Positions 17,423 through 25,502 of a DNA stretch of 64,000 bases are shown one piece after another. Each line of letters opens with the position of its first letter. The first letter of the stretch is position 1. This DNA comes from an uncultured Verrucomicrobia subdivision 3 bacterium (GTDB lineage: Bacteria > Verrucomicrobiota > Verrucomicrobiia > Limisphaerales > DASXHY01). The position numbers and the translations under genes are program-made. The stretch is from positions 1-64,000 of the forward strand of contig CALBZA010000026.1 in NCBI GenBank assembly GCA_937890005.1. The letters run 5' to 3'. The notes beneath the pieces were generated by a model. That model searched no databases, was not told the origin of the DNA, and saw only the letters and a program-made list of their open reading frames with translations.

Positions 17423-17461
17423 GCCGTCCCTTTGACTTTCCACAATGGGACGGCGCTTTTT
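17423..17461 (+). terminator. Intrinsic terminator of the terminase operon
   Basis: Perfect 8-bp stem GCCGTCCC (17423-17430) / GGGACGGC (17447-17454), then GC and TTTTT. The sequence before it (17326-17422) holds no gene. This separates the terminase operon from the integrase operon. Confidence 0.8.
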
Positions 17462-17618
17462 CCAGCTTCCTCCGTGTCCGTTTCTGCGTTCCGGCCCCAA
17501 ATGCGCTGTCATGAGCGGGATCTTACTGCTTAGGTCCAAGGTGGGGCATTGGCAGGTCCAGGCAGGGTGTTTACACGTTGCCGGGGAACAGCGCACACAA
17601 GCGGAGGATTGTTCGCTG

Positions 17619-18098
17619 ATGTTCTTAAAAACCATCAATACCGTTGCTCACGCGATGCTCATGGATGCACAAATGCCAGTGGTGCTTACAGGCACCGCAG
17701 ACGGCAATGAAGCCCCTGCATCGAAGGTAAAGCAAATGAACAAGAACACTGCGCCGAAGTTCCAAACCCCACACGAAAAAGCCAAATCAGCTCCGCGTCC
17801 CAAGCAGCCGGTGAAAGCAAGAGCGAAGAAGTCGGCGAAATCCATCAAACCGCGGAAGGGCAAGTTGGGGCTGTTGCTCGGTCACTCGGTTGTCTCCGTG
17901 ATCCGAGCAATGGGCAAGGCAGGCTGGACATACGAAACAGCCCGTGCTGCACTGGACAAGGCCGGGATTGAAGCTGCAACGCATACCGTGAAAGTTGGGC
18001 TGAAGCGGGGACGCGACGGACAGAAACGCATTGCGCCTCTCACGGAAAAACAGCTTCAGAGCCTCAAGGTGAAACCGACAACAGCACAGAAGCAATGA
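17619..18098 (+). CDS. Basic Lys/Ala/Pro-rich protein coupled to the integrase, candidate accessory factor
   Basis: 159 residues from the ATG at 17619, which has GGAGGA 11 bases upstream. A shorter 120-residue form from the ATG at 17736 is equally possible. The middle is a basic K/A/P-rich tail (KAKSAPRPKQPVKARAKKSA). The C-terminal about 65 residues (LLGHSVVSVIRAMGKAGWTY, then ARAALDKAGIEAATHTVK) look like an HTH. Its stop overlaps the integrase ATG (ATGA at 18095). Gene position and a basic DNA-binding look make it a candidate recombination directionality factor or chromatin-like cofactor; this is inference. Confidence 0.6.
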   Translation: MFLKTINTVAHAMLMDAQMPVVLTGTADGNEAPASKVKQMNKNTAPKFQTPHEKAKSAPRPKQPVKARAKKSAKSIKPRKGKLGLLLGHSVVSVIRAMGKAGWTYETARAALDKAGIEAATHTVKVGLKRGRDGQKRIAPLTEKQLQSLKVKPTTAQKQ

Positions 18099-19777
18099 GC
18101 AGGGGAAAACAGAAAATACTCCGTTTCGCCGCGCTGCGCCGTGTCTCTACGGAGCAGCAAGAGAAGGTTGGTGAATCGCTCCAGACACAGACAAAGGACA
18201 TCGCATCAACTGTGAAAGACTTGGGTGGTGTCGTTGTCGAGTGGTATGGAGGGCAGGAACACGCAACACCGGGCCACGAGAAGCGGGAAGTCGAGCGATT
18301 GCTCCACGATGCACAGCGAAACCGGTTTGATGCCTTGATCGTGGCGCATCCGGACAGGTGGAGCCGCGATAATTCTTCCAGCCGCGCAGGACTGGAACTG
18401 TTCCGCGAGCACGGCGTGAGGTTCTTTGCTGGTGCAACGGAATACGACCTGTTCAATCCGGATCACGAGCTGTTCCTCGGGATTTCAGCCGTCGTCGGAC
18501 AATTCCAAGCGCGCCAGCAAATGCTCAAGTCGATGAAAAGCCGCATCGAACGGGCAAAGGGAGGAGTTCCCACAGGGGGACGCCTCCCGTTTGGACGTGT
18601 TTTCGTGCGCAGCAAGGATAGGCGAACGGGCCATTGGGAAATTGATCCAGCGAAGCATGAGATGGTGAGGGACTGCGCCAAGCGTTATCTGAAGGGTGAA
18701 TCGCTCGTTGATCTAGCTGCCGAATATAACGTGAATGCGTCGAACCTTTGGAAGGTGCTTACGAAGGTGAGCGGCTCCAAATGGAAAGTTGAATTCAGCT
18801 CCAAGGTGCTCAATCTGCACGAGATTGTAGAACTTGATGTGCCTCCTTTGCTAGACAAGGAGACAATCGAGGCAATTTGCAGCAAAGCAGAAGCAAATCG
18901 CACCTACACGCACGGGCATATCAAACATCGGTATCTGTTCTCCCGGATGATTTTTTGCGCTCATTGCGGCTATGCGATGATGGGACAGACGAACCAGAAT
19001 ACAAAGCGCTACTACAGACACGCGCACACTGAACGAGATCGCGTCTGCAACGGCGCACCAAGAAAGGGATGGATCCCGGCTGATGCGATTGAGGACAACG
19101 TGATGCGCCACCTGTTTGAAACCTTCGGCAATCCGGTCGCAGTGCAGCGAGCAATCGAGGAAGCGACTCCAAACAGCGACAGGATTCAGCAAGCGGTCAA
19201 ACGCAAGGGGTTCGTGGAGCAGGAACTGGAGACGATTGAGAATTCCCGGCAGCGAATTCTCAGATTGATTGTGAAGGGGACGATTGAAGAAGCAAACGCA
19301 GAGACGGAGCTTAAGAAGCTCAAAAACCGCGAACAGAAGCTAACCGACGAGCGAACACGGCTCGAAGATGAGCTTGCGCATGTTCCATCGCGGGAAGTGC
19401 TAAAATCGGCCTCAAGGAAGATCGCCGGAAAGTTCCTTCAATACACCAGTGCCAAAACTTGGGCAAAAACTCGGCAGGCGAACGAAGCGTTCGATGCGAT
19501 GAGCTTTGAGGAGAAGCGTGCGCTCTGTGAATCTGTGTTCGCCGGAAAAACAACCGACGGACGGCGCACGGGCATCTCCATAGCGTGGGACAGCACTGGA
19601 AAGAAGTGGCGCTATCGAATCGAAGGATTGTTGATAGATGCAGAAGGCCCGATCAGTGAGGGCGCATTTGTTTTCGGGGCACCGCAGGGTCAGAAAGCTC
19701 TAGTGGGTAAATTTGCATCGCAAACGCCATGCACATCACGGCAAGCGTTTACATCAATGACGCCGAGGACGGATTAA
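18095..19777 (+). CDS. Large serine integrase; C-terminal tail encoded by host yjbQ sequence
   Basis: 560 residues. The resolvase-type catalytic domain is near 10-160, with nucleophile Ser18 in [12 protein letters not shown] and [14 protein letters not shown] recombinase domain follows (about 190-290), then a zinc ribbon beginning [11 protein letters not shown] and ending RVCNGA, where one of the usual Cys positions is occupied by RHAH. A coiled coil spans about 375-430. It is the likely driver of integration into yjbQ. The last 14 codons after Cys546 lie in host yjbQ DNA, read in another frame. In the circular form the tail would instead be 17 residues ending GGDLLI (563 aa). It is expressed behind the basic protein by ATGA coupling. 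Confidence 0.93.
   Translation: MSRGKQKILRFAALRRVSTEQQEKVGESLQTQTKDIASTVKDLGGVVVEWYGGQEHATPGHEKREVERLLHDAQRNRFDALIVAHPDRWSRDNSSSRAGLELFREHGVRFFAGATEYDLFNPDHELFLGISAVVGQFQARQQMLKSMKSRIERAKGGVPTGGRLPFGRVFVRSKDRRTGHWEIDPAKHEMVRDCAKRYLKGESLVDLAAEYNVNASNLWKVLTKVSGSKWKVEFSSKVLNLHEIVELDVPPLLDKETIEAICSKAEANRTYTHGHIKHRYLFSRMIFCAHCGYAMMGQTNQNTKRYYRHAHTERDRVCNGAPRKGWIPADAIEDNVMRHLFETFGNPVAVQRAIEEATPNSDRIQQAVKRKGFVEQELETIENSRQRILRLIVKGTIEEANAETELKKLKNREQKLTDERTRLEDELAHVPSREVLKSASRKIAGKFLQYTSAKTWAKTRQANEAFDAMSFEEKRALCESVFAGKTTDGRRTGISIAWDSTGKKWRYRIEGLLIDAEGPISEGAFVFGAPQGQKALVGKFASQTPCTSRQAFTSMTPRTD
19715..19745 (+). other. attR: right junction of the integrase element with yjbQ
   Basis: Element sequence TTTGCATCGCAAACGCC meets host sequence ATGCACATCACGGC. 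The shared core is ATGCA (19729-19733). Joining 8526 to 19729 gives uninterrupted yjbQ (LVNAM then [10 protein letters not shown]). Confidence 0.8.
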
Positions 19778-20019
19778 TTCACGATTACGACGTCTGGCTG
19801 GAGAAACTCGCGCCCCACGCGCCGACGTCGCAGTATCATCACAATCGCACCGGCGAGGACAATGCCGACGCGCACATGAAACGCCAGATCATGGGACGGG
19901 AAGTCGTCGTCGCGATCACCAAAGGAAAGCTCGACCTCGGACCCTGGGAACAGATCTTCTACGGCGAATTCGACGGCCGCCGCCGAAAACGTGTTCTCGT
20001 GAAAATCATTGGCGAATAG
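19729..20019 (+). pseudogene. yjbQ: yjbQ 3' part, copy 1 (UPF0047 C-terminal two-thirds)
   Basis: 96 residues from [11 protein letters not shown] through [20 protein letters not shown] to RVLVKIIGE, the conserved C-terminal part of YjbQ/UPF0047. With the 43 codons at 8398-8526 it makes a standard 139-residue protein. Because it begins with an ATG it might be translated alone, although without its N-terminal strands it is unlikely to be active. It overlaps the integrase 3' end in another frame. The segment from 19740 is duplicated at 21177. Confidence 0.9.
19740..20018 (+). repeat. 279-bp direct repeat, copy 1 (yjbQ 3' end)
   Basis: Matches 21177-21455 with two differences (A/G at 19743 and C/T at 19770) and no gaps. 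The two copies are 1437 bp apart, start to start. The final base of the stop codon differs (TAG against TAA). Confidence 0.95.
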
Positions 20020-20065
20020 CACTGTGTAATTTGCGGCGAGTTGCCGAATTCATCAGCCCGCGACC

Positions 20066-20082
20066 GCGACTCTGCGAGTCGC
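20066..20082. repeat. Small inverted repeat downstream of yjbQ copy 1
   Basis: GCGACTC-TGC-GAGTCGC, within a longer CCCGC...GCGGG frame. There is no U-run. It may be a dispersed intergenic palindrome. Confidence 0.55.
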
Positions 20083-20144
20083 AGCGGGGTGGATCGCCGA
20101 ATTGAATCTGAACAACCTCAACCTTTGAAAGCGAACGGTGCGCC

Positions 20145-21176
20145 ATGACACTCAAACAAATCTATAAAAAGACTTGCTCCGAATATTTTTCAATTCCAGA
20201 TGAGGAAACAGAGTCTGCATTCGGCCAGCGCAAGCCGATAGGAGGAGATGTTCTGAACAGAAGCCCAGCCAAAGAAAAGTTCTACCAAGAGCATCTGCGC
20301 TACACGGAAATTGTGCCTTCTATCGAACACACAGAGATAGGTGAGGACGTCGTGTTGCGACGATTCATGGATTTGCCAAAATTCATCGACCTCATTGTCA
20401 ATAAGCGACTGTTACTGCCGACTGTCAAAAAACTGCAAGAGGGAGACCCACATGAATGTGAGGCATCACCAGACTACAGCAGAATTTCAGATGATGCTTT
20501 GAAAAAAAGTATTTTGGATTTGGCAGAGGAATACGTCACAGAAGCAGACTTGAATTTATGGCGCCCGCTACAGTTTGACTTGCTTGTCCTTGGCCAACGC
20601 CAACCAGTCACCAAGAGCTCTGTGAGTGAAGTCCTAGACAAGATGTCTCAAGACGAGCTTAGGCAGGCTGCGTGGTGTGTTGAGCACAGGAGATTGCAAG
20701 ATGAGCTTTGCTGCAATTGTTGGTATGATAGCGAACTGGAATCCGATGCCATGTGGAGGCTCTATTGCGACCGTGTAGGAGTTTCCATCGCAACCACGGT
20801 AAAAACTTTGCAGAGATCGATTAAATGTGAAGTTCCAATGATATTCAAAGACCGCATGAAACTGCATCTCGCAAAGGTGACCTACAGCGATGCTTCAACA
20901 GTTTCAGATGCCCCATCGTGGTTGATTAAGAGGTCCGCATTCAGACATGAACATGAAGTTCGCTTTTTCATCGATTATCCATTCCCTCGAAACGAAGGTT
21001 TTGTACTAACAGTTGAACCTTTGACACTGATAGAGGAAATGACGGTTTCTCCCTATGCACCGCGCTGGCAGGCTAACGCAATTGAAGCCATGGCCCGCCG
21101 AATTCTAGGAGACGGACTGAAAATCAAAGCATCAAAGCATCGCAACTCACTGAAGCCGCCTTGGCCTCAACGTTAA
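20145..21176 (+). CDS. DUF2971-like protein in the cassette between the two yjbQ 3' copies
   Basis: 343 residues. The segments [19 protein letters not shown] near the N-terminus, [30 protein letters not shown] and [15 protein letters not shown] fit the DUF2971 pattern (a substrate-like W-x-x-Y, G-(V/I)-(S/A)-I, and a later E-x-E-(V/I)-R motif). These proteins are frequent in mobile and defence loci, and their activity is not known to me. Its base composition is clearly lower in GC than every neighbour, a sign of transfer. Its stop codon ends 1 base before the second yjbQ 3' copy. Confidence 0.6.
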   Translation: MTLKQIYKKTCSEYFSIPDEETESAFGQRKPIGGDVLNRSPAKEKFYQEHLRYTEIVPSIEHTEIGEDVVLRRFMDLPKFIDLIVNKRLLLPTVKKLQEGDPHECEASPDYSRISDDALKKSILDLAEEYVTEADLNLWRPLQFDLLVLGQRQPVTKSSVSEVLDKMSQDELRQAAWCVEHRRLQDELCCNCWYDSELESDAMWRLYCDRVGVSIATTVKTLQRSIKCEVPMIFKDRMKLHLAKVTYSDASTVSDAPSWLIKRSAFRHEHEVRFFIDYPFPRNEGFVLTVEPLTLIEEMTVSPYAPRWQANAIEAMARRILGDGLKIKASKHRNSLKPPWPQR

Positions 21177-21455
21177 GGCGAGCGTTTACATCAATGACGC
21201 CGAGGATGGATTAATTCACGATTACGACGTCTGGCTGGAGAAACTCGCGCCCCACGCGCCGACGTCGCAGTATCATCACAATCGCACCGGCGAGGACAAT
21301 GCCGACGCGCACATGAAACGCCAGATCATGGGACGGGAAGTCGTCGTCGCGATCACCAAAGGAAAGCTCGACCTCGGACCCTGGGAACAGATCTTCTACG
21401 GCGAATTCGACGGCCGCCGCCGAAAACGTGTTCTCGTGAAAATCATTGGCGAATA
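21177..21455 (+). repeat. 279-bp direct repeat, copy 2 (yjbQ 3' end)
   Basis: Second copy of the repeat at 19740-20018. Homology begins at the GG of GGCGAGCG, directly behind the DUF2971-like stop codon, and ends at the yjbQ stop codon. Confidence 0.95.
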
Positions 21456-21456
21456 A
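21180..21456 (+). pseudogene. yjbQ 3' part, copy 2 (orphan fragment)
   Basis: Encodes [10 protein letters not shown] to KIIGE, identical in protein to copy 1, but lacks any start and the MHITA residues. It is therefore a dead 3' fragment, apparently left when an insertion replaced the original gene end. It marks the right border of the DUF2971 cassette. Confidence 0.85.
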
Positions 21457-21482
21457 CTCGCTCCCGGAAAACGAACGTTGCT

Positions 21483-21499
21483 GCGGGTCACAGACCCGC
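21483..21499. repeat. Palindrome GCGGGTC-ACA-GACCCGC
   Basis: A perfect 7-bp inverted repeat with a 3-base loop, followed by GCTCC. This resembles dispersed intergenic palindromes of Verrucomicrobiota (recalled, not searched). It may also act as a transcription stop for the yjbQ locus. Confidence 0.6.
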
Positions 21500-21660
21500 G
21501 CTCCTGTGACGGTCCACTGAGCGGCGCTTTGCATTTTTTGCCCTGCTTTCCCGGCTGTTTTTTGTCCTTTCCTGAAAATAAATTCATCTAAGCCCGGCCA
21601 TGATCGCGCCGATAGTAGGGAGGTCGGCTCCTGACATGGACCGCATGGCAGTTAGATGAA

Positions 21661-24297
21661 ATGCATTTGAATATGGAAAGCCGACGGATTCTGGTCGTGG
21701 ATGACAATCCCGCCATTCATCAGGATTTCCGCAAAATCCTGGGGCAGGACGTGCCCGGCCTGAATGAACTGCAATCGACCGAAGCCGCCTTGTTCGGCGA
21801 CACCGACTTCGAACCCGAAGAAACCCGATACGAACTCGACTCGGCGTTTCAGGGTGAACAAGCGCTCGAAATGGTCAGGAAAGCTGTTCAAGAAGGCCGT
21901 CCTTACGCGATGGCCTTCGTGGACATGCGGATGCCGCCCGGCTGGGATGGCGTCGAGACGACCGTGAGATTGTGGGAGGTCGATCCGCACCTTCAAATTG
22001 CGTTCTGCACGGCGTATTCCGATTACTCCTGGAAATCAGTGCGCACGAAGCTCTCCAAGGTGGACAGTTTCGTAATTCTCAAAAAACCTTTCGAGACGGT
22101 GGAAGTCCTTCAACTGGCCGACGCCTTCTCGACCAAGCGGCGTCTTTCAGTCGAAACCGAATTACATCTCCGCGAACTGCGCGAAAGCCAGGAACGCTAT
22201 CACCTTTTGACCAATGCGGTACCCGCCGGGGTTTGGACTGCGAACAGCAACGGTGAAGGCGACTATGTGAACAAACAGCTGAAGGAATACTGCGGCTGGT
22301 CACACGATCACATGGGAGGCGCGGCGTGGCAGGAGCATATTCATCCGGACGATTACCCAGCCACGATCGAGACATGGCGAAAATCGCTGGCGAGTGGCGG
22401 CGTCTTTGAAAGCGAATTCCGTTTTCGAAAGGCGAACGGTGAATATCACTGGCACCTTTCACGCGCGCAACCGTTTCGCGGCCCGGATGGCAGCATCCTC
22501 CAATGGGTCGGCACACTCACAGACATCGAGGCGCAGAAACAGCTCGAACAAACACTGCGGGACTCCAAATCCGAACTTGAGGCTCGCGTCGCCGAACGCA
22601 CGAACGCTCTCGCACGGGAACGTGATCTTCTGATGGCTCTGATGGAGCACGCGCCGGACTCGATTTATTTCAAGGACGCCTCGTTCCGTTATACGCGCAT
22701 CAACAAATCCTTCGCACACCTTTTGGGACTCAACGATCCCGCCGAGGCTGTCGGCAAAACGCTTCAAGAGTGTTGTCCGCACAGCAGCAACGTGCAGGAC
22801 ATCGTGCACGAAGAACGAATGGCCGTGACGGGCGAACCGATCGTGGACTGGCGCATGCCGATCCGCTCGCCGTCGGGAAAGATCGTCTGGATTTCAAACA
22901 CGAAGGTTCCTCTCAGAGATCGCGAGGGCAAGTTCGTCGGCATCGTTGGAATCGCCCGCGACATCACGGAACGCAAATTGTTCGAAGAAGAACTCGCATA
23001 TGAACGCGAACTGCTCCGGACACTTCTCGACAGTTCGCCGGACTTCATCTTTTTCAAGGACACGGAATCCCGGTTCCTCCGCTGCAGCCAGACGCTGGCG
23101 GAACAATTCGGCACCACGCCGGAGCAGATCATTGGAAAAAAATCCTCCGACTTCCTCGAAAGCGAACACGGCGAAGACTCCTACAATGACGAGCAGCGGA
23201 TTATCGAGACCGGAGAATCAATCGTCGGAAAACTCGAACAGCTGAGACTGAAAGGCAGCAGCGAGCTCCGATGGATTCTCACGAGCAAGATGCCGCTCCG
23301 GAATGCGGAGGGAAAAATCATCGGCACGTTCGGCATTTCGAAGGACATCACCGAGATCAAGGAAAACGAGCGCGCGCGCCAGATGATGGAACTTCAGCTG
23401 CGCCAGGGACAGAAGCTCGAGGCCATCGGCCAGCTCGCCGCCGGCATCGCGCACGAGATCAACACGCCGACACAATACGTTGCCGACAACACGCGGTTCC
23501 TTCGCGATTCCTTCGCCAGCATCTTCAATGTCCTGAACGTCGGCAAGGAACTGCTTGAGGCCACCCAGAAAGGAACTGTCACTGACGTTCTCGTTCGGAA
23601 CGTCGAAGCCACGATCCACTCCGCCGACCTCGACTATCTGTCAGAACAAATTCCCGCTGCGATTCGCGAAACGCTGGAAGGTGTTGAGCGCGTCACGAAA
23701 ATCGTCCGTGCGATGAAGGAATTCTCGCATCCCGGCGGCAAGGACAAATCGCCCGCGGACCTGAACAAAGCGATTGAAACAACCGTCACCGTTGCACGCA
23801 ACGAGTGGAAGTATGTCGCCGACATGGTGCTGGAACTGGATCCCGCCCTGCCACAGATCCCCTGTTTCATCGGTGAATTCAACCAGATCGTGCTGAACCT
23901 CGTCGTCAACGCGGCCCATGCAATCAGCGACGTTGTGAAACAGAAGCCGGGAACGAAAGGCACGATCACCGTCAGCACGCGACGCGATGGGGATTGCGTT
24001 GAATTGCGTGTGAGCGACACGGGAACCGGCATCCCCGAGTCCGCGCGAGGTCGAATCTTTGAACCCTTCTTCACGACGAAGAATGTCGGCAAGGGCTCCG
24101 GCCAGGGGCTTTCGATCGTTTACGGAAGCGTCGTGAACAAGCACAACGGAACAATTCATTTCGAGACCGAAACCGGCAAGGGAACGACATTCATCATCCG
24201 ACTGCCGATCGCCCCGTCGTCCGAATTGAAATCAGGCCACGTTGGACGCGCACCGGCGGTTCATCTCAACAAACTTCCCCAGCCCGCCCATTCATGA
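21661..24297 (+). CDS. Hybrid sensor histidine kinase (REC, three PAS, HisKA, HATPase)
   Basis: 878 residues, cytoplasmic, with no TM segment. The N-terminal REC domain (about 8-140) has phosphoacceptor Asp88 in AFVDMRMPPG. Three PAS/PAC units follow (about 175-300, 325-445, 455-575), each ending in a D-I-T-E or D-I-E-A type signature. HisKA has His598 in AAGIAHEINTPTQYV. HATPase_c has LVVNAAHAI, SDTGTGIPESARGRIFEPFFTT and GSGQGLSIV. The arrangement of REC before the PAS repeats suggests a kinase controlled by phosphorylation from another sensor. It overlaps the next gene by ATGA at 24294. ATG 21673 is an alternative start. Confidence 0.9.
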   Translation: MHLNMESRRILVVDDNPAIHQDFRKILGQDVPGLNELQSTEAALFGDTDFEPEETRYELDSAFQGEQALEMVRKAVQEGRPYAMAFVDMRMPPGWDGVETTVRLWEVDPHLQIAFCTAYSDYSWKSVRTKLSKVDSFVILKKPFETVEVLQLADAFSTKRRLSVETELHLRELRESQERYHLLTNAVPAGVWTANSNGEGDYVNKQLKEYCGWSHDHMGGAAWQEHIHPDDYPATIETWRKSLASGGVFESEFRFRKANGEYHWHLSRAQPFRGPDGSILQWVGTLTDIEAQKQLEQTLRDSKSELEARVAERTNALARERDLLMALMEHAPDSIYFKDASFRYTRINKSFAHLLGLNDPAEAVGKTLQECCPHSSNVQDIVHEERMAVTGEPIVDWRMPIRSPSGKIVWISNTKVPLRDREGKFVGIVGIARDITERKLFEEELAYERELLRTLLDSSPDFIFFKDTESRFLRCSQTLAEQFGTTPEQIIGKKSSDFLESEHGEDSYNDEQRIIETGESIVGKLEQLRLKGSSELRWILTSKMPLRNAEGKIIGTFGISKDITEIKENERARQMMELQLRQGQKLEAIGQLAAGIAHEINTPTQYVADNTRFLRDSFASIFNVLNVGKELLEATQKGTVTDVLVRNVEATIHSADLDYLSEQIPAAIRETLEGVERVTKIVRAMKEFSHPGGKDKSPADLNKAIETTVTVARNEWKYVADMVLELDPALPQIPCFIGEFNQIVLNLVVNAAHAISDVVKQKPGTKGTITVSTRRDGDCVELRVSDTGTGIPESARGRIFEPFFTTKNVGKGSGQGLSIVYGSVVNKHNGTIHFETETGKGTTFIIRLPIAPSSELKSGHVGRAPAVHLNKLPQPAHS

Positions 24298-25490
24298 AGC
24301 AGCTTCTTTTTGTCGATGACGAACCCCGCATTCTCCAGGCGCTCCAACGCCAGCTTTACGGAATGCGGAATGAATGGAATATGCATTTTGCCGAGAGCGG
24401 CGCCAAAGCCCTCGAACTTCTCCAGTCAACTTCGGTCGATGTGATCGTCACCGACATGATGATGGCGGGCATGGATGGTGCGCAGTTGCTGGACGAAGTG
24501 ATGGTCCGGTATCCGAATACCGTGCGGATGGTCCTCTCCGGTCACGCAGATCGGGAATCCGTGCTGCGCCTGGTCGGTCCGGCGCATCAATATCTTTCCA
24601 AACCGTGCGACGCCGACGAGTTGCGCGATGCCATCAACCGCGCATTCGCGCTTCGCGACCTTCTGGCCGACCAACGCCTCAAGCAACTCGCCGCCCGGTT
24701 GCGCGCGCTGCCGGTGCTCCCAACGCTTCACATGCAGCTCACGGATGAACTGCGGAAGGAAGAACCGTCGCTCGAGCGCGTCGGCGAAATCATCGGACAG
24801 GATCTCGCGATGACCGCGAAGATTCTGCAGCTCGTCAACTCCGCGTTCTTCGGCCTTCCCCAGCAGCTTTCCGGTCCGGCAGACGCTGTGATGTATTTGG
24901 GACTTTCGACCATTCGCGCGCTTGTGCTGTCGTTGCAGGTCTTTTCGCAATTCGATCAGAAATCCATTCCGACCTTCTCCATTGAAGGCCTCACGCAGCA
25001 CTGCTGCACCACGGCGGCGTTCGCGCGCCGGATTTCCGAAGTCGAACATTCGGGAAAGAAGCACGAAGACCAGTGTTTCCTGGCCGGGATGCTGCACGAT
25101 GTCGGCAAACTGGTGCTCGCGCATGGTTTGCCGGAGGAATACAGCCGGGTGCTGGAAACCGCGGCGGCGGAAAACATCCCTCTGCAGGAAGCCGAAATCG
25201 CTCAGTTTGGCGCGACGCACTCCGAGGTTGGTGCCTACCTGCTCGGTCTGTGGGGCCTGCCGAATCCGATCGTGGAGGCGGTTGCCCTGCATCATCACCC
25301 CGAACAGGCCAGTGGCAAAGGCTTCTCGCCGCTCGTCGCGGTGCACGTCGCAAATGTTCTCGCCACGGAAAATTCAGGCCAGACCTTGCACGACGCCTCC
25401 ATCCGGATCAACATGGCGGCTCTTGAGAAACTCGGAGTTCACGACCGGCTTCCGGCCTGGAGAGAACGCTGTTTCGATGACGGACTGTAA
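24294..25490 (+). CDS. Response regulator with HDOD output domain
   Basis: 398 residues. REC at 3-118 has Asp8/Asp9, phosphoacceptor Asp54 in IVTDMMMAGMDG and Lys103 in YLSKPCD. The HDOD domain (about 135-330) begins LPVLPTLHMQL and contains EIIGQDLAMTAKILQLVNS, typical of the family, then a helical bundle with HDVGK. HDOD proteins usually act in signalling and have no proven enzyme activity. It overlaps the upstream kinase by ATGA, so the kinase is a likely partner. It is followed after 12 bp by the HD-GYP-like regulator. Confidence 0.88.
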   Translation: MKQLLFVDDEPRILQALQRQLYGMRNEWNMHFAESGAKALELLQSTSVDVIVTDMMMAGMDGAQLLDEVMVRYPNTVRMVLSGHADRESVLRLVGPAHQYLSKPCDADELRDAINRAFALRDLLADQRLKQLAARLRALPVLPTLHMQLTDELRKEEPSLERVGEIIGQDLAMTAKILQLVNSAFFGLPQQLSGPADAVMYLGLSTIRALVLSLQVFSQFDQKSIPTFSIEGLTQHCCTTAAFARRISEVEHSGKKHEDQCFLAGMLHDVGKLVLAHGLPEEYSRVLETAAAENIPLQEAEIAQFGATHSEVGAYLLGLWGLPNPIVEAVALHHHPEQASGKGFSPLVAVHVANVLATENSGQTLHDASIRINMAALEKLGVHDRLPAWRERCFDDGL

Positions 25491-25502
25491 TGCCTTTGAT
25501 CC

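Larger units (their letters stand above)
8527..19733 (+). mobile_element. 11.2-kb serine-integrase element inserted in yjbQ, terminase-bearing and satellite-like
   Basis: The element is bounded by ATGCA at 8527-8531 and 19729-19733 and splits yjbQ in frame. All of its genes point rightward. From the left: a 91-aa orf, a PUR-like protein, a two-TM protein, a 190-aa orf, a winged-helix-like protein, a repeat block, a leader peptide, a DUF3102-like protein, an Abi_alpha protein, a small serine recombinase, TerS-like and TerL proteins, two small orfs, a basic protein, and the large serine integrase at the right end. No capsid, portal, tail, lysis or conjugation genes are present. Its GC content looks lower than the flanking host genes. 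It could be a phage satellite, a packaging-capable island or a decayed prophage. Confidence 0.85.
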
